A stretch of 64,000 nt of DNA from Pelodera strongyloides (GCA_036852015.1 JAANDG010000534.1:38267-102266); one strand, 5' to 3'. Positions 41,478-55,160 are shown, counted from the first letter of the stretch. Notes: generated by a model not told the origin, from the sequence alone. Made by a program: numbers and translations.

Positions 41478-44201
41478 GACTTTGGAATTTGTATGAAACC
41501 CATTTTATATTAGTTTGTTTAAAACATGAGACCTGTAAAAGTGTTCATTGTCTAAAAATTTGAGAGCGATAAGTGATAAGGACGGCTCATTTTTATGGTC
41601 ATGTTTACGTTTCTTTTCTGGATTTCGGTTTCGGTCTGGCATGGCTCAGAATTCAGAATTATGATTTCTGGTCGGGTATACTGTTTTTTCTCCCCTTTAT
41701 TCGGGAATCTGGTTCAGTTACTTCTGAGGTAAGAGGTTTAAAGTTAAAGGGAGAGTAGGCTGTTCCCGTTTTTTATAGGGGTTGACCCTTAGTTTTACGT
41801 AAGCATCATGTATGATGATCGTTGGTGGCGTCACTGTGTCCGGAGACTATTAGTTCCCTCCATAGACCACCTCAGGGAGAATTAACTTTTACCGGTAACG
41901 TATAAGGGGGGATAAGGATTGAAGAGGTGTGAAAGTGTGGATCTTGTACGGGGGTAGGGGGTGTTGGGGTTATCTCCACGGTGGCGTGGTGGGCCGTAGC
42001 CCGGACACCCATTTGCACACCTGTCCGGGGGATACTCTCTCGCTGTCCCTTTTCTCTCGGCCTCTCAAATATTGTGTGCTACCATGTCGTCCCTCCCATC
42101 TCTAACAACCTCTTCCCTCTCTGTGCCTTGTTTTGAATCTAAGTCCCCGCCACATACATCCTTACTAGTTTTTCCCACTCTCTTTTCGACCCTTTTCTCT
42201 GGGAGAGTTTTCCTCCTTCTAGTCTTTTTTCATTCAAAACTAGTACTTTCTCTGCAAAGTTCAGGATTAAGGAGGAACCGAGGTGTACTTTTTGGAAAAC
42301 TGTTAGTAGGAGAACTGAGAACAATTCGTTGTTTTATTAAAGAAACTAACGTTTTTATTTAGTATCCCGGGCCGGACTGAATTATTTCACTTTATAAGCT
42401 AGGTAACTATAGCTAGTTAACCACCTTAAACCTTTATTTGTGATATATTATAGTAAAAGCATCTGTGTAGCAAATTATAGAAAATTATGTTCGTTGTTGT
42501 TACTGGTTATTGTTAATTGTGAATTCTGAGCACCGTAATGTGTACCCGATATTGCTTTAGGAATGACTGTTCGATGCCAAATGTCATAGAATGAGGATCA
42601 TTACTGTCACATTGAATTTACTCAAACAATCGTGCTCAATTGGCTAGAACCCCGTTCTGCGCTTCGTGCTCCCGGTCCCGCACTTCCATTTTATATCGTG
42701 TATGTTCCGAATGCGACCAATAACCAGTATAAGTATTCTCCCGAAAAAGTAGTTCCATGAAGTATCAACCGATGATAATGTAACGTAAACCCAACAACCC
42801 TATAATTGTTTCATTCTGACCGTAGGTATATAGTCAGTCCTCGTAGTTTGTAGCTTGTAGTCTGGCTGCGTTTTGGATTTCTCGTTGTGGGTGGGAAAGT
42901 GGGAACTATTCGGAATTTCTCCACTCCGTAGATTCCCTGCTGAATGCTGTCCGTTTTATAGATGAATGCCAGATTGTTGCCATCCTTTCTGTGTCACATC
43001 CAACCACTTCGCACTCTCTTTTTCTCTATTGATCTATCTATCCTTTGTTTTTTTTTCTTCCGACAAAGAACTTTTGCGACCGCGATTGTATTCAGTTTTT
43101 TATTTTGGTGATAAGGCGAGCTGGACTTCTTGAATTTGGAAATTGGAAAACACTGTGAAATCTTATTATTTAACTTGCTGATTCCTATGCTTTTGGGGGG
43201 TTGGGCTTCATCGGATTTCCATTGGTAACAACTTTGAGAGCAACTTCAATTCATTCAAAGAGCCACCCGTTTTAGTTTTTAGCAGTAGCTCTATCATTGT
43301 TTTTGTTCATTTATTTTGTCCTTTTGACATAAAGTTAAATGTTTTTATTTGATAACGGTTTCATCATGTGAGATTGTGGTTCTGTTCTCGATTAATATCG
43401 AAAAATATTCTTTTTGGCCTATCCTGCGGTCTCCTACTCCCACGGTTTATTGGAAAAGTCTCTATTAAAGGGGTCTGATTTGTCCCCAATTCAGAGTTGT
43501 TTATAATAGCAAACGACTCTCGGAAATAGAACCATTCAACCGCTGATGTAAAGCGATGATTTGTTATTTAATTGAAAGCATTTTTTCATGCCTGATGCCT
43601 CATCATTAACTTTAATCATCATTAACCACATATAAAAACATGTGATTTTGTTCCTCATGTTTTATCTAATCTTCCATAATATATAATGATATCTGATATC
43701 CCTCGCCTATTTTTTTTTGTTTTATCAGCAGAAGCTCTATTTATTATCTGCTGTTCTGTGTTGACGTCTTTCTCCACGTTGAAAAGTTGCTCTTTCACCT
43801 TTTTTTATCTTTTATCTTTTAGGGGACTTATTGCTACGTCAGTGCATTGAGAGTCTAGTCTGCCAGTCTGAGCCCTGATATGAAATTAGAATTCTTGAAT
43901 TAGAATGTTCCGTGAAGGGAAGGTTCAATAACCTCAGTTCATACCCCTCTACTTTCTGCGGAGAGAGAGGGAGAGAGAGAGGGAGGGAGAGAGAGAAAGA
44001 AAATAAAGAGAATGGCCAACTCTTTTGAATTGAGTCCTCTCTCCCTCTTGATTCTCTGGATGCGATTATACACTAAAGCGCCATCAAATCCAATTAGCCG
44101 GCTGGCAAGTGAGGTGAAAAGAAAGGAGGCAAGTCACATATATTCATATGTCCATATTTTACTTTCTCTCTATCTCTTACTCTCTCTCTCTCGCTCTCTC
44201 T

Positions 44202-44243
<42 letters not shown>

Positions 44244-45030
44244 ATTTAATCTATCCTATTCTGTACGCCGGCTTGTCATTCTTATCTTGTTAGAAATTGA
44301 ACGAATGAACCTGAACTATTGGCGGCAAAAGTCAGAATAGAATAAAGTCTTCATTTTTTGCCTATTGCGCAGTTGTAGTCTACCTGTCTACTTTGTGTGA
44401 GATCGCTGTATGTCTTAATTTCTCTGTATCTCTACTTCTCCCTCTGTCTTCATCTCTCTTTATTTCTCTCCCTCCTCCCTTTCTCTCTGAGCCAATCTGC
44501 TTTTGTTTTGTGTACAGAAGCCCGTCTGCTTTCTGCTTCCTTCTATGTTTGCAGACCATCTTTGGGAGATGGCTGTGCTTGTCAAACTGATGTTACTCCT
44601 TTTAGATTGTCTTTTCTCTTATATTAGAACATTTGTTTCTCATGTCCGAATCTTTAGTTGGGCGACTTCAATATCTAGTGTTATTGAGTATTTATCACAA
44701 TCTTCATACCCTTTCTTTGGTAGTTGCTTGGTTTCGTTCTGTTCAGGCTACCACTGCTCCTTTACTTGACACTGTTGTTTCTTATATGAAATGTTTTCGG
44801 ATTACATATATTGAACTTGTAGGTTTATATCGCTCATGCAGCTTCTGTGGTTGTTGTTCTCCACTTTAGTAGTTAGTGCTTTCATAAATATTTTTTCATT
44901 TCTTTAACTCTCATATGGCCGTGTGAAGAAGGCATCGTCGGTTGTTGACGGAAAACATGGCTTTCACTATGCAAACACTTTCGATGCCATTATATGCCTT
45001 TTCTCTCTTTCTCTCTCTTTCTCTCTCTCC

Positions 45031-45064
<34 letters not shown>

Positions 45065-46527
45065 TGCTCTCTCTCTCTCTTATGACCATTTTCTTCCTCT
45101 TTCTTTCTTTTTGTTTGCCTGAGTCACACCTGCATTTGCATACAAGAGGATCATGTATTCGTCGTTTTCCGATCAAGAACATTGAGAGACTTTTTAGAAA
45201 GAAAGGGGAGGAGACTTGTTTGACTTGTTTCACTTTTATGTAGATTTATGAATTATTTTTCTAATGTTAATCTCGCAGTTATTTTGTGGATAGTGTCATA
45301 TGTAGATTTGGACGATTGTCTTTGTCTAGTTTTGGTTTTTTTTTGGTTCTCACGCACCTCGCCAGTTAGTTGTTTGTCTCTTCTTTAATATATTGAATAC
45401 TTTATTCTGAAAAGAACAAAAGCGAAATAATACAGCGTGAACAAATACATACAAAAAAAACGTAAAGCGAAATACTGGACAACACAAAAATACGGAAAAG
45501 GTTCGTAGGTAAATGGCTATAGGCTATACTTTTACAATTATTAGTGGGCTACATACTCGTTCATTCGTGTTGCAATTCTCATCCTTCTACTACTAGTGTT
45601 TAAGTTTTAAGTACGCACCGCTTCTTTTTCGGTTCTTTTTCTGTTTGTCCAATTTGCTTGTGCATTTGAGTATCACTTTATTGTGTACTCATGCGTTCAG
45701 CATTGCATTGAGTTGTGTGCTTTCGTATACCTCCGTCGTCTGGTTACATGTTATATATGTCTAAGGATCAAGAAATGAAGAAACGCTTACGGTTATTGTG
45801 TTGAATTTGTTCTTTATTTGATTTGACTTGCCTTATTGTCGTTTTAATTATAAATCGGTAATGGTATTTGCTCCAAACATACTCTAACAACTCTTATTCG
45901 ATCACCACATCGCACATCTTTGATTGTTATTTACATTTGTAATTAATAGTCCTTTAATTTATTTGTAATCAGATATTTACATTTGTAATTAATAGTCATT
46001 TGATTAGTTCTCTCCCTCTTTTTTTTCGACTGTTTGAAGTTAACAGCAATGTTTTTGGTAGAGTAATCATCTGACCTTTCAGGGTACTTTTTTTGCCATA
46101 TGGTATGAATCTATAAACGACTGGGATTCGACCAAGGAAACTGCAAGAAGGTGATTTTTCTTTCTTTTTTTATTTGTGTTTTATTTATTTCAGGGTGCTG
46201 GCTTGTCGTTGAACCATACAATTGCGCCCATTGGAAGGTTAGGGTTTCGTGCGCGTGCCTAACGCACGAAACAAGCAATACTTGGTGGGGGTAGGGTAGT
46301 TGCTAAGTGACTTAGTAACTCGAATTAATCGCAATTGCTAGGATCTATTCGTACATCCGCCGTTTTATGTATGCCTTTTATGGATATGTCTAAGATCCTA
46401 AGCTATAGCTCATTTTCTATTGTATTGTTATGTGTCCCTTAATTAGGCTATTGTGTATGTCGTTTGAGAAGCATTTATCAATTTTAAATTTCAAGTATTT
46501 TCGCTCAATGTTGCTGTTTCTTTCAGT
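41478..46527. other. gene-poor, pyrimidine-rich region upstream of the MTSS1-like gene
   Basis: Five kilobases without a gene I can support. It holds (GA)n at 43960-44010, (TC)n at 44165-44240 and 44995-45080, and a G-rich patch at 41905-42030. One open, spliceable-looking stretch (46087-46151) is bounded by TTTCAG and GTGATT but does not join the next gene in frame. The region may contain the promoter and non-coding 5' exons of the MTSS1-like gene. Confidence 0.5.
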
Positions 46528-49500
46528 ATGGACTCGTTCTCAGAATTTAATGCGCTAGCCTCGCTCACGCAAAAGGTGCTGTCCGACTTACAGGTAAATA
46601 CCTTTTATTACAGTACATCAGTAGGTTATTTAGTAGTTATTTCTTTAACTCATGTCATGCACACCTTCGTAAATTGGGTTATTTGCTGTAGTCCTTCAGT
46701 CCTTGGACCAAATCCGTTAACGTGATCAGCTTACCCTTATCAATATCGTGCCTCTCAATGGCTTTTGCGACCATAGCCAAACAGCGAAACAACCATCTTT
46801 GCGATATAGCCAAATATGTGAATTTCTAATTATATTAAAAAAAAATTCATTCCAGCAATCGTATGGTGGCTGGGAGTTGGTATCCCAAAAAGCGATCAAA
46901 CTCTCTCATTCACTTCGCACTACCGCGCAGGCATTCCAGGTTATTTTTCATTTAATTATCTTTTATTTAATTATAAGGGAGTGCTCATAGGAAATGGAAA
47001 ACACCAAAAAAACACGGAACATGATCATCGAAAAACCCGCTCATGATCCGTGTTTTTTTCGAACATAATCGACGCTTTTCTTAGTATTATTTTTCATAAT
47101 TTAGTAAAAACCCGTGTTTTTTTGGTGCAAACACCAAATAAGCACGGAACTTGGTCGAAAAAAACACGGATCATCAGTGATCGGTGTTTTTTTGGAGCAT
47201 GTTCGGGTTTTTCGTTGTGTTTTTTCACAAAACCCGTGTTTTTTTCGTGTTTCCGTTTTCCTGTGATGGCAGTTTGTTCGTACGACCACGTTAGTTACAC
47301 CGTCCTTATGTCTAATTAATGTATTTGTTTTGATCTTCACGGGTATTTTTTGACATTACTTTTCTTTTTTCAGGCGTTTGTGGATGCGATCCAGTCGGTT
47401 AGCGATCTTGCCAACAATTTGAAAGGTAAATATTAATATAATTATTTTTCTTCATATTTTTTTTTGTTTGGAACATACATCGTCTATTTAGCGTTGTTTG
47501 GTACTCTTTATGTTTAGTACTCTGTACTGTACTCGTAGTGTAGCGTTCAGCGGTCCAGCCTAATGGTAAACTAAGTTGTCGTAAGATGTTCACTGTTGTC
47601 TACAAACGTGTTCGCGTTTTTGAAATTTTCAATCATGGTAGTTTTTTCATATTATATCCCTATGTTAAAGACATAAATTGTGAATACACCTTGAACATTG
47701 TTGGGCGAGTTATCTACGAAGTCCGTTTATGCTTGTTTCTGCGGTCGCTTTGTTTTCTAACTTATGTGTAAGCAGTGTATAATTGACGTGAACGCTGAAC
47801 TGCCTTTTTATATTATGAACTTTTTTTTACCTTAGATGCTCATACTGTATTCTGAATACTTTTTTTATTTCATTTCGTTGCAGGTGCCTCTCGTGATGTT
47901 GGTGCGTGTGTCACTCGAATTTGCATGCGAGAACGGACTATCGAAACGAAATTCCGCTCACTTTCTGATGCACTTGTTGATCAGGTGCGTACCTTTTTGT
48001 ATGAGATATAGTTTATGTTTTGCTCCCAAAAAGTGGGAGGGGGGTTGGGGTTCTGGGGCTGGGGGAGGCGTGTGGCTAACACCTCCCGGGTTCTTATTTT
48101 TGACACTATAATATCTGATTTTCGCTGAATTTATGTAGGGTAACTCGCGAAAGAGCCCTATCGGTAGATACTGGAATATTTACTGAGTATGTTGTTCCCT
48201 TTGTGTTTCTACAGTATTTGGCAAGTATTGGTGTTCGAGCTTTAGTTTGACGTTCTTGTTTCTATCTCAGTATAAAACTTACGTCTATTTTTTTGTTATC
48301 TATTCTGTAGTAAATAAATTATTTCCTTTTTTCATTTATTAAGACTACAATTTACTTCAGGTTGCGGTAACACTGCAACAACGAACATCTTTTTGGAAGG
48401 CGCGTACAACACAGTTGGATAAAGTTCACGCAAAACATGTGAAAAAGGTATGTTGCTATGTTTTTGTTTTATTCTTTGTTTTGAAATAACTACTGTGATG
48501 TCTGTTTTTTTTTGTTCGATACGATATACGATAGTGCCGTTAGCGAATGTCGAATGTTTCAAGCTTTTAATATTTGGTCCGGATTTCGTTGTAAGTAGTG
48601 TCAGTAATGTGTCGAGTTATGATGTGTCACTAAATTATAAGTTATTATAGACCCTGCGCATATTCCATTATTGAATGTCTAGAATTCACGACGAGTCTTT
48701 TTTTGCGCAGTAATGTATAGTAACCCATGATTTGCTTTCTCTGTCAAACATCATGTTTGCATTTACTTTGTTATTTAATCAATTTGTGTATATAGAAAGT
48801 AAAGGTGTATGATACAGAGAATCACACGCCTACACAGGATACACATATTTTAGTTGATCAGTTCCTCACGGAGTTTAAGAAGAAGAACCGTAGAAGAATG
48901 AAATGTTTTGTATATTTCAGGCACGCAACACCCGTCGTCAGACTGTGGAGAGTCCCTGTGTAGACGATGAGAAACGATTATGTGAACAGGCACTATTGGA
49001 GCACAGACAACAATTCACTTTCTTCCTCAACACACTGCTACCGTTTTTGGTTGGTTTTCGTTTTAGGCTTTTTTGTGTTTTCAAAAGGTTTTGTTCGTAA
49101 TAGTGTGTATGTGAAATCCACATTTCTCGTTGGAAAGCTAAGAAATATTCATTGACCTTTGTTGCCTTTATGTAATGTGAAAGTTGTTAACAACAAACAA
49201 AAAGTTGCATAGAAGGACATCATCAGACTGACCATTTCTTGTTCAGAAAGAGGAAGTTTCTCTATTGGACGAAGGCTCGAATATCCGCCAAGTAACTGAT
49301 GAAGTAACTGGAAATATAAACAAAGTTGATCCAACTGCTGTGGTACAATCGATATTAGCGGATCTGCAAGGTACTGTGTTTTATTATTATAATTATCACT
49401 GTGTTTTTAATTACCTTACCTAAGGTATCTACAGTAATTTAAGGAAGTGGTATTGTACTTACACTGCTTACCATAAGCGGCGGTGGTATTAATGATAGAG

Positions 49501-52500
49501 AGAAAGTATACGTTTCGTTTGTTTTGTTCCCTAGTAATACGTAACTTTACTGCAGTTTGAACCGTTTTTACCATCATCATTTCACGGTCAGGTGTTTCAC
49601 GGCGTGTCACCGTGGTGTCACGTCTCAACCATAGTTCGTTGTTTTTCCAGGTGGTGGTCAGGACGACAGTTGGAAGTACTGCCTCCCCATTGGAAGACCC
49701 ATTTTCGACAGCAGGGACCCGTCACCGACCAAGAGCTTTTCGAGTGGTTCGTATTATATTTTGTTGTGTTACTGAGATGTTTTTTTTTGTAAACCACCTT
49801 ATTCACGCGTACAAATATCAGAAAATAATATATGAAGCATGTATGCATATATAAGTCAGCTATCTTCAAATACGCACCAATCGAAATTGGTCTTGGCCTA
49901 GAGCTAACACGTGTTCATATCTCCTCATGTTTCAGAAGTGCTCGGTGATATCGAGAGTCCTTCCCCTGCTGCCGGCGACATAATATCGATTAGTGGATGC
50001 AAGGCCCCGCCCCCTTCAGCATTCCACAAACCACCCACCGTACAGAGGAGACCGAGCAGTGCGACCAATAGGGTAGGTTATTGTGTTCTTTCATGAATTT
50101 ACCTTTATACAGGGAGTTTTTACGCGTGGTACGAAATTTTAATAGTCAAAAGTCAAGACATATCTAACAACATACACTGACATACTGAGAAATTAGCAAA
50201 GAAAACAATGCAGTATGCGTTTAAAGGGACAGGCCCATCAAAATAAACCTATATTTACGATACCGATACGTTCATAATGACTATCAAGCATTTTTATTAC
50301 AATATATACAAACTAAATTTCACCCTTATTCGCCCTAGAAAACTTCTTTCCAATGCGCTCAACGCATATGTATACCATAAAACTGCAGATTTCAAAGCTA
50401 TATATGCAAATTTTAATCGCATTATAATTTCACGATAAATTTGCATTGACGACAAGGATATTTGCGGCTTTACGGTATACATTTAAGCTGAGCGCAGCGG
50501 AAGAAAGTTTTCCATGGCAAATAAATGTGAAATTTAGTTTATATATATTGTAATAAAAATGCTTGATAGTCACTATGAACGTATCGTAAATATAGGTTTA
50601 CTTTGATGGGCCTGTCCCTTTAAAGCGAAATACCGGCCGTTGTTTGAAACACATCGAGTACACCAGCATTTTTATGCTGCATATATTAGAATAAAAAATC
50701 GAGACAAATTCGAGCAACTTTGCATCAATACGTAAGAATTCAGCCGTTCACAATGCGCTTCAAAAACCGGCCGGTCTTTCACTTTAAGATGTCAAGTTGT
50801 ATTATCATTATTAGATCTCGAATTGCAGGAGCTTTCCATGTGTGCGGCCACTGTGGCCAACAACCGTATGTCGGATTCATGTGTCCGAATGCGTCCCCAA
50901 TCATTCAGTGTTGATGGAGGAGGGCCCAATTCACCCATACTACCCGTTGTTGATAGTAAGTGATCTGATTATGTAAACATTTTGTTGAGATGCCCATCTA
51001 GGTGATGTGAACTTAAGCTTCTAACATGACGTCCTTTGAGGTCCTTGGAGACACTAGGAAAACTGGTATCTAATCTTTCTTACGAATTTTTTTTTAAATT
51101 AACCTTTTATTCATAATTTTTATCTACACTTAAGTGGTGTCCAATGTCCAAATGTGACCTGTTTTACTCAAATAAGCCGCAGGCGCTAACAATACTAATT
51201 TCTGTTTGTTGTAGGATGAACTAAGAGCAGTTGCTGAAACATTGAGTATTTTTCCTGTAGTATGATTCCTTTAGCCCTAATTTAATTAATTGAAAGTACT
51301 TCTTTCTTTGCCCGCAATACTTATTCTTCTGTTTCAGACGTGTCGTGTTCCTCCTCTGATGCCACCTCTTCAGCTGCTCTCATCCAAGAAACACTCCATC
51401 AGATAGACCAACTGGGATCGGACCTTGAGAACTACTGTAATTCACAGGAAGTACAGCATTTGGGTTGGTCATTTTGATTGTTTTCTTTATTTGGAAGTGA
51501 GGGTGATCATGAGTGATGTCTTTTTATTGAATATCGTTATTGTAGTAGAGACAAAGCTCCACATACAAAGATTATGTAATTTGGCTGTTTTTGTGTGGTG
51601 GAGAAACAGAAGGCACGAGTGTTGTCGTATTGTTGATTAACTGAACATCGTTGCAGTAGCGTGTGCACATTGGAAAACCTTGCACATGGTGGTGTTGCGT
51701 CAGTATTTTGAATTCACCGCGAGATTGTAGAATTGTTTGGTTGTTTTCATTTGTGTTCCTTCAGATCAGCAGAAACGGATCGTACTCTCTTCGCCGCAAC
51801 GTATTATTTCGCAGAGAAACTCAATGCCCGATGGTTGTGCAATTATGAGGCCGAATCAATTGCCCACTACTAATTATGACACAATTAGAATGAGAAATGG
51901 GGGAGGAGCAGGAGGAGGTATGGAAATTAGCATTCATTTCTTTGTTATTGACTAGCATCAAGGGAAAGTGTCATTCATTTTTTTGTTATTATCATAAAGA
52001 GAGATTATAAATTACGAGCGATTCCCCAGATTTGAAATTACGCGCTCTATAAAAAGGTAAAATATGTAGATTATTAGCGTAACGTGTGAGCTTTACACAG
52101 TAGTGTAACTATCTAAATCGTTGCAACTTTCGGTGGAGCAAACTAACTTGAAGAAACTCTAATAATGTTGTAAACCAGCTCCATATATTCTTCTAACCAT
52201 GGGTAATAACAACATGTTGAACAGCTGCTGTTATTTATTGTTAGCAATTAGATTTTTGGTGGTAAGTCCTTTATGCTTAGGAGCTCACTGATTCCTATAA
52301 TCAAGGGTGGCTCAGTATATGTCAAAGCATATGGCTTGGTCCAGCCGCAAGATCTTCAGAGTTCACAGCAGACGAGCAGACGACTAGTTGAAGATGACAA
52401 ATTGTTCGGGATCCTCATGCTGGTCACTTTAAACCACCTTCCCTTGTTGGTGATCTTGTTTTTTTCCTTCATATCTTACGTTTGCGTTTAATTGCAGATA

Positions 52501-52956
52501 TGGAACGGCCTAGTCAGGATCGCCGCCCTCCGCCTCCTGAGCGGCGATGTAGCCAGATCACCGCCGCCACCCCTACCGCACCGAGTATTGCGGATCAGAG
52601 GAGAAGTGAGTTATAAGTTTATTCACTTTGAGGTACCCACGTTTGTGATTTGAATATCTTCTTGAGAGATTGTCATTGTGTCATTGCTCACCGATAAGCC
52701 GACTCCTAATCGTCAATTGTGTGAATATGTATTAGACTATTATACTTGTTTCCATTTACTTTTAGTAGTATAAGTTTATGACTCATTTATTAGAGGTTAT
52801 TTTATTTCTATGTTTTTTTTTATTACGCTTTCAGGTGCAATGGGAAGTCGCCAGTCTCTGGCTTCGTCGTCTACAAACTACACTTGTCTGAATACATCGT
52901 CGCAGGACCTGAGATATTCCAATTGCAATCCCTGGACACAGAAGTACCCACTTTAG
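46528..52956 (+). CDS. MTSS1: MTSS1/MIM-ABBA family I-BAR protein
   Basis: Fourteen exons join in phase into 503 residues: 46528-46593, 46856-46939, 47374-47425, 47884-47984, 48361-48447, 48921-49049, 49247-49370, 49651-49746, 49936-50072, 50829-50955, 51338-51463, 51765-51917, 52498-52605 and 52835-52956 (TAG). The first ~210 residues form the IMD/I-BAR domain: SYGGWELVSQKAIKLSHSLR, AFVDAIQSVSDLANNLKG, CVTRICMRERTIETKFRSLS, KVHAKHVKKAR and FFLNTLLPFLKEEVSLLDE. After it comes DDSWKYCLP (human DYSWSYQTP), then a low-complexity Ser/Pro-rich tail (PPPPERR). I-BAR proteins bend membranes outward and link to actin. The C-terminal WH2 motif of vertebrate MTSS1 is not visible: the protein ends SNCNPWTQKYPL. 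Residues between KKARN and the next helix are about 26 fewer than in human. The ATG follows TTTCTTTCAGT. Confidence 0.9.
46985..47262. mobile_element. hairpin element ending CCGTTTTCCTGTG, copy 3
   Basis: The left end CATAGGAAATGGAAAACACC and right end TTTCCGTTTTCCTGTG are inverted. Inside are nested palindromes of AACACGGA and CCGTGTTTTTTT with ATGATC repeats. It fills most of MTSS1 intron 2. Confidence 0.6.
50219..50622. mobile_element. 404-bp foldback element in MTSS1 intron 9
   Basis: TTTAAAGGGACAGGCCCATC starts the left arm and its reverse complement ends the right arm. Pairing continues through CCTATATTTACGATAC, CTATCAAGCATTTTTATTAC and AACTAAATTTCAC. It directly abuts the MITE at 50619, sharing TTTAAA. 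Confidence 0.85.
50619..50787. mobile_element. GCGAAATACCGG-family MITE in MTSS1 intron 9
   Basis: The ends are TTTAAAGCGAAATACCGGCC and CCGGCCGGTCTTTCACTTTA. The interior carries TATGCTGCATAT and a GAGCAA-type block, inverted relative to the copy at 21716. Confidence 0.9.
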
Positions 52957-54825
52957 GGTAACGCCTATGAATGTGGAATTGATAGAGTTAGAAGGTATAT
53001 GGTATAAGGTTATGGTATATGTGTGTATTATTACGGTGATGTGGATTGCCTGGCGGTATTTGTATAAGTCATGAAGTCTATGTATAGATCGTGCGTTTTC
53101 ACCGAGCGGAGTTCATTTTCGTGTAGTTTATAGTCTGTTGGTTTTCTTTTTTTCTTTTTTGGTTGTGTGTAAAACACCTGATCAGTGACAGTGCCTTGTT
53201 TTTGAAGTAGTGAGTTTTCACCTTTTTTTGTTTTATTTTATTCTTTCTCCCCTTGTAGGCTTTAAGGTTGAGGGGCAGTTCTGCCGTATGTCTTATGGTA
53301 TTATTTTTCGTAAGATCGTAAGTTACCGTATGCTATCGCGATATTTTCAGTTGTTTGATCTTTTATCGTTTTATTGCATTCCACTTTGGATTTCAGTTCA
53401 ATTCGCTTGTATGAAGCTTTCTATCTCTATTACTCGCTTTCTTGCTTTTGTGATTTATTTTTAATCGCTTTAGTTTTTTTCTATTTTTGAATTGCACTTA
53501 TGTGTCTTTTACTGTTAGCGGCTTCCGTATGCTTAGGAGAGGTTATGATGATTGATTTTAGGTACTTCTGTAGTTAGTGTACCTGTATGTTCGCAATTAG
53601 CGCATAAGTTAAAGGAAGGTGACCCTGGTTTGTATACTGCGCGGTAACTCAAATTACTGTAATAAACTTACGCCCACCGCAAGCATACGGTAGTTGCGGA
53701 TTATGTATGTACAAAGTTCCCCCAATGTATTTTTCCTTGGTTTTAATAACGAACGGATGATTTTCTGATTGCTCATTTATTTTTATTGCATGACAGTTTG
53801 AGCTTTCTCAATTCTTATTATTTTTCTTGCATTTTTAATGAATACTAGTTTGTACTCGTTTAATTATGAAACAAGAAAGTTAGACTAGTTTAATTGCTTT
53901 TTCAAAATTATCCTTGAAGCTAATCAGGAATTTACGAGTTGGTTGCTTTTATTATTTGTTTGTATTTTTTAAGGGTTATCAGTTCGAACATGTATCTATT
54001 CTTGTTCCTAGCCATTTATTGCATGCTTTTTTATTACCTGATGCTTTTTTATTCAATTGATCTAGTAAAGAATTTGATGTTTTGGAGTTGTTGTTGAAAC
54101 GTTACATATGAAAATTTTTATTTTGGGGTTTTGTGCGTTATGCTTTTTTTGGTATGGGAAGACGCGTAATGATAGTATTGCCGATATTAATGATTAGTAC
54201 GGTTCTTTTCATCATGGTGTTCCATCATGCAGTGTTATATTAATTAGCCCATTAGATAAATACTTTGACTGATACTACTTTGATAATACTTTGATTGCGA
54301 TATGTCGCTCATAATGCAGGCATAAGGATTTGGGTGAAAAGGATTTTCCTAGTTTTCAGCTCATAAAGAAAGACATCACTGTGACATCTTTGGTTACTGT
54401 AGCCATGAAAAAGCTTCTGAACTATTTTCCGACCGTGTATCTGAAAGTTGAAATCCATCATGCACCTACAGGTGCAGACTACCGATGTATTTCTAACCAA
54501 CTTATACTAATCGACGTTGGATATGCCGTATGGAGTATAATTAGGTGCTAATTATAGCTCGCACTGATGAGAAAAACTGATGGGAATATCATATCTTTTA
54601 CGTAGAACGGAGCCAGTCGTTTGGAATAGAACTACGTCTACTATAAATAACTGCGGGACTGCAAACAACAAGAAGAGATAACACATCTGGATTTTGGGAG
54701 TATTCATTTGTTTGTTCCGATTAAAGACAACATGCAACTTTCGCTATGGATTTCGGAGGTTGAATTATATTGATGGATCGAAATTTTATCAGGGAAGAGC
54801 TACGGTACATCGGTACGTACATGCT

Positions 54826-54976
54826 ACGGAAACCAAATACACCATTATGGCCCGATCAAGTTCCTCGAAAAATCCGGCCTTGATCGTGTCATATCGGGGT
54901 TTTCTGGAAAATAATAGGGGCCATATCGGGGTTTTGGAAAATAATAGGGGCCATATCCGTGTTTCCACTTTCCTGT
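54826..54976. mobile_element. hairpin element ending CCACTTTCCTGTG, copy 4
   Basis: It begins CTACGGAAACCAAATACACC and ends GTGTTTCCACTTTCCTGTG. A 28-bp internal unit, GGGGTTTT plus GGAAAATAATAGGGGCCATA, is duplicated in tandem. A GCGAAATACCGG MITE follows almost immediately at 54981. Confidence 0.5.
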
Positions 54977-54980
54977 GGAG

Positions 54981-55160
54981 TTTAAAGCGAAATACCAGCC
55001 GGTTTTTAAACGCATCGTGGACAACTGAATTCTTGTGTTTATGCTAATTTACCCGAATTTAGCGCGATTTTTTTGTCCTAATTTATGTTCATTTGCATAA
55101 GCTGCATAAGAATGCTGGTGTACTTGATGCGTTCAAAAATCGGCCGGCATTTCGCGTTAA
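54981..55160. mobile_element. GCGAAATACCGG-family MITE
   Basis: The ends are TTTAAAGCGAAATACCAGCC and CGGCCGGCATTTCGCGTTAA. The interior matches the 7641 copy (TTTGCATAAGCTGCATAAGA). Confidence 0.85.

Noticed and set aside
42072..45243. Leu/Ser/Phe-rich ORFs between 42 and 45 kb
   Set aside because: They arise from pyrimidine-rich tracts and CT microsatellites.
46087..46151. Possible upstream exon of the MTSS1-like gene (GTFFAIWYESINDWDSTKE)
   Set aside because: It does not splice in frame to the next open stretch (a stop follows) or to the MTSS1 start exon.
48797..48902. Open stretch with acceptor (KVKVYDTENHTPTQ) between MTSS1 exons 5 and 6
   Set aside because: Its only donor gives the wrong phase, and the flanking exons join perfectly without it (KK|AR as in human).
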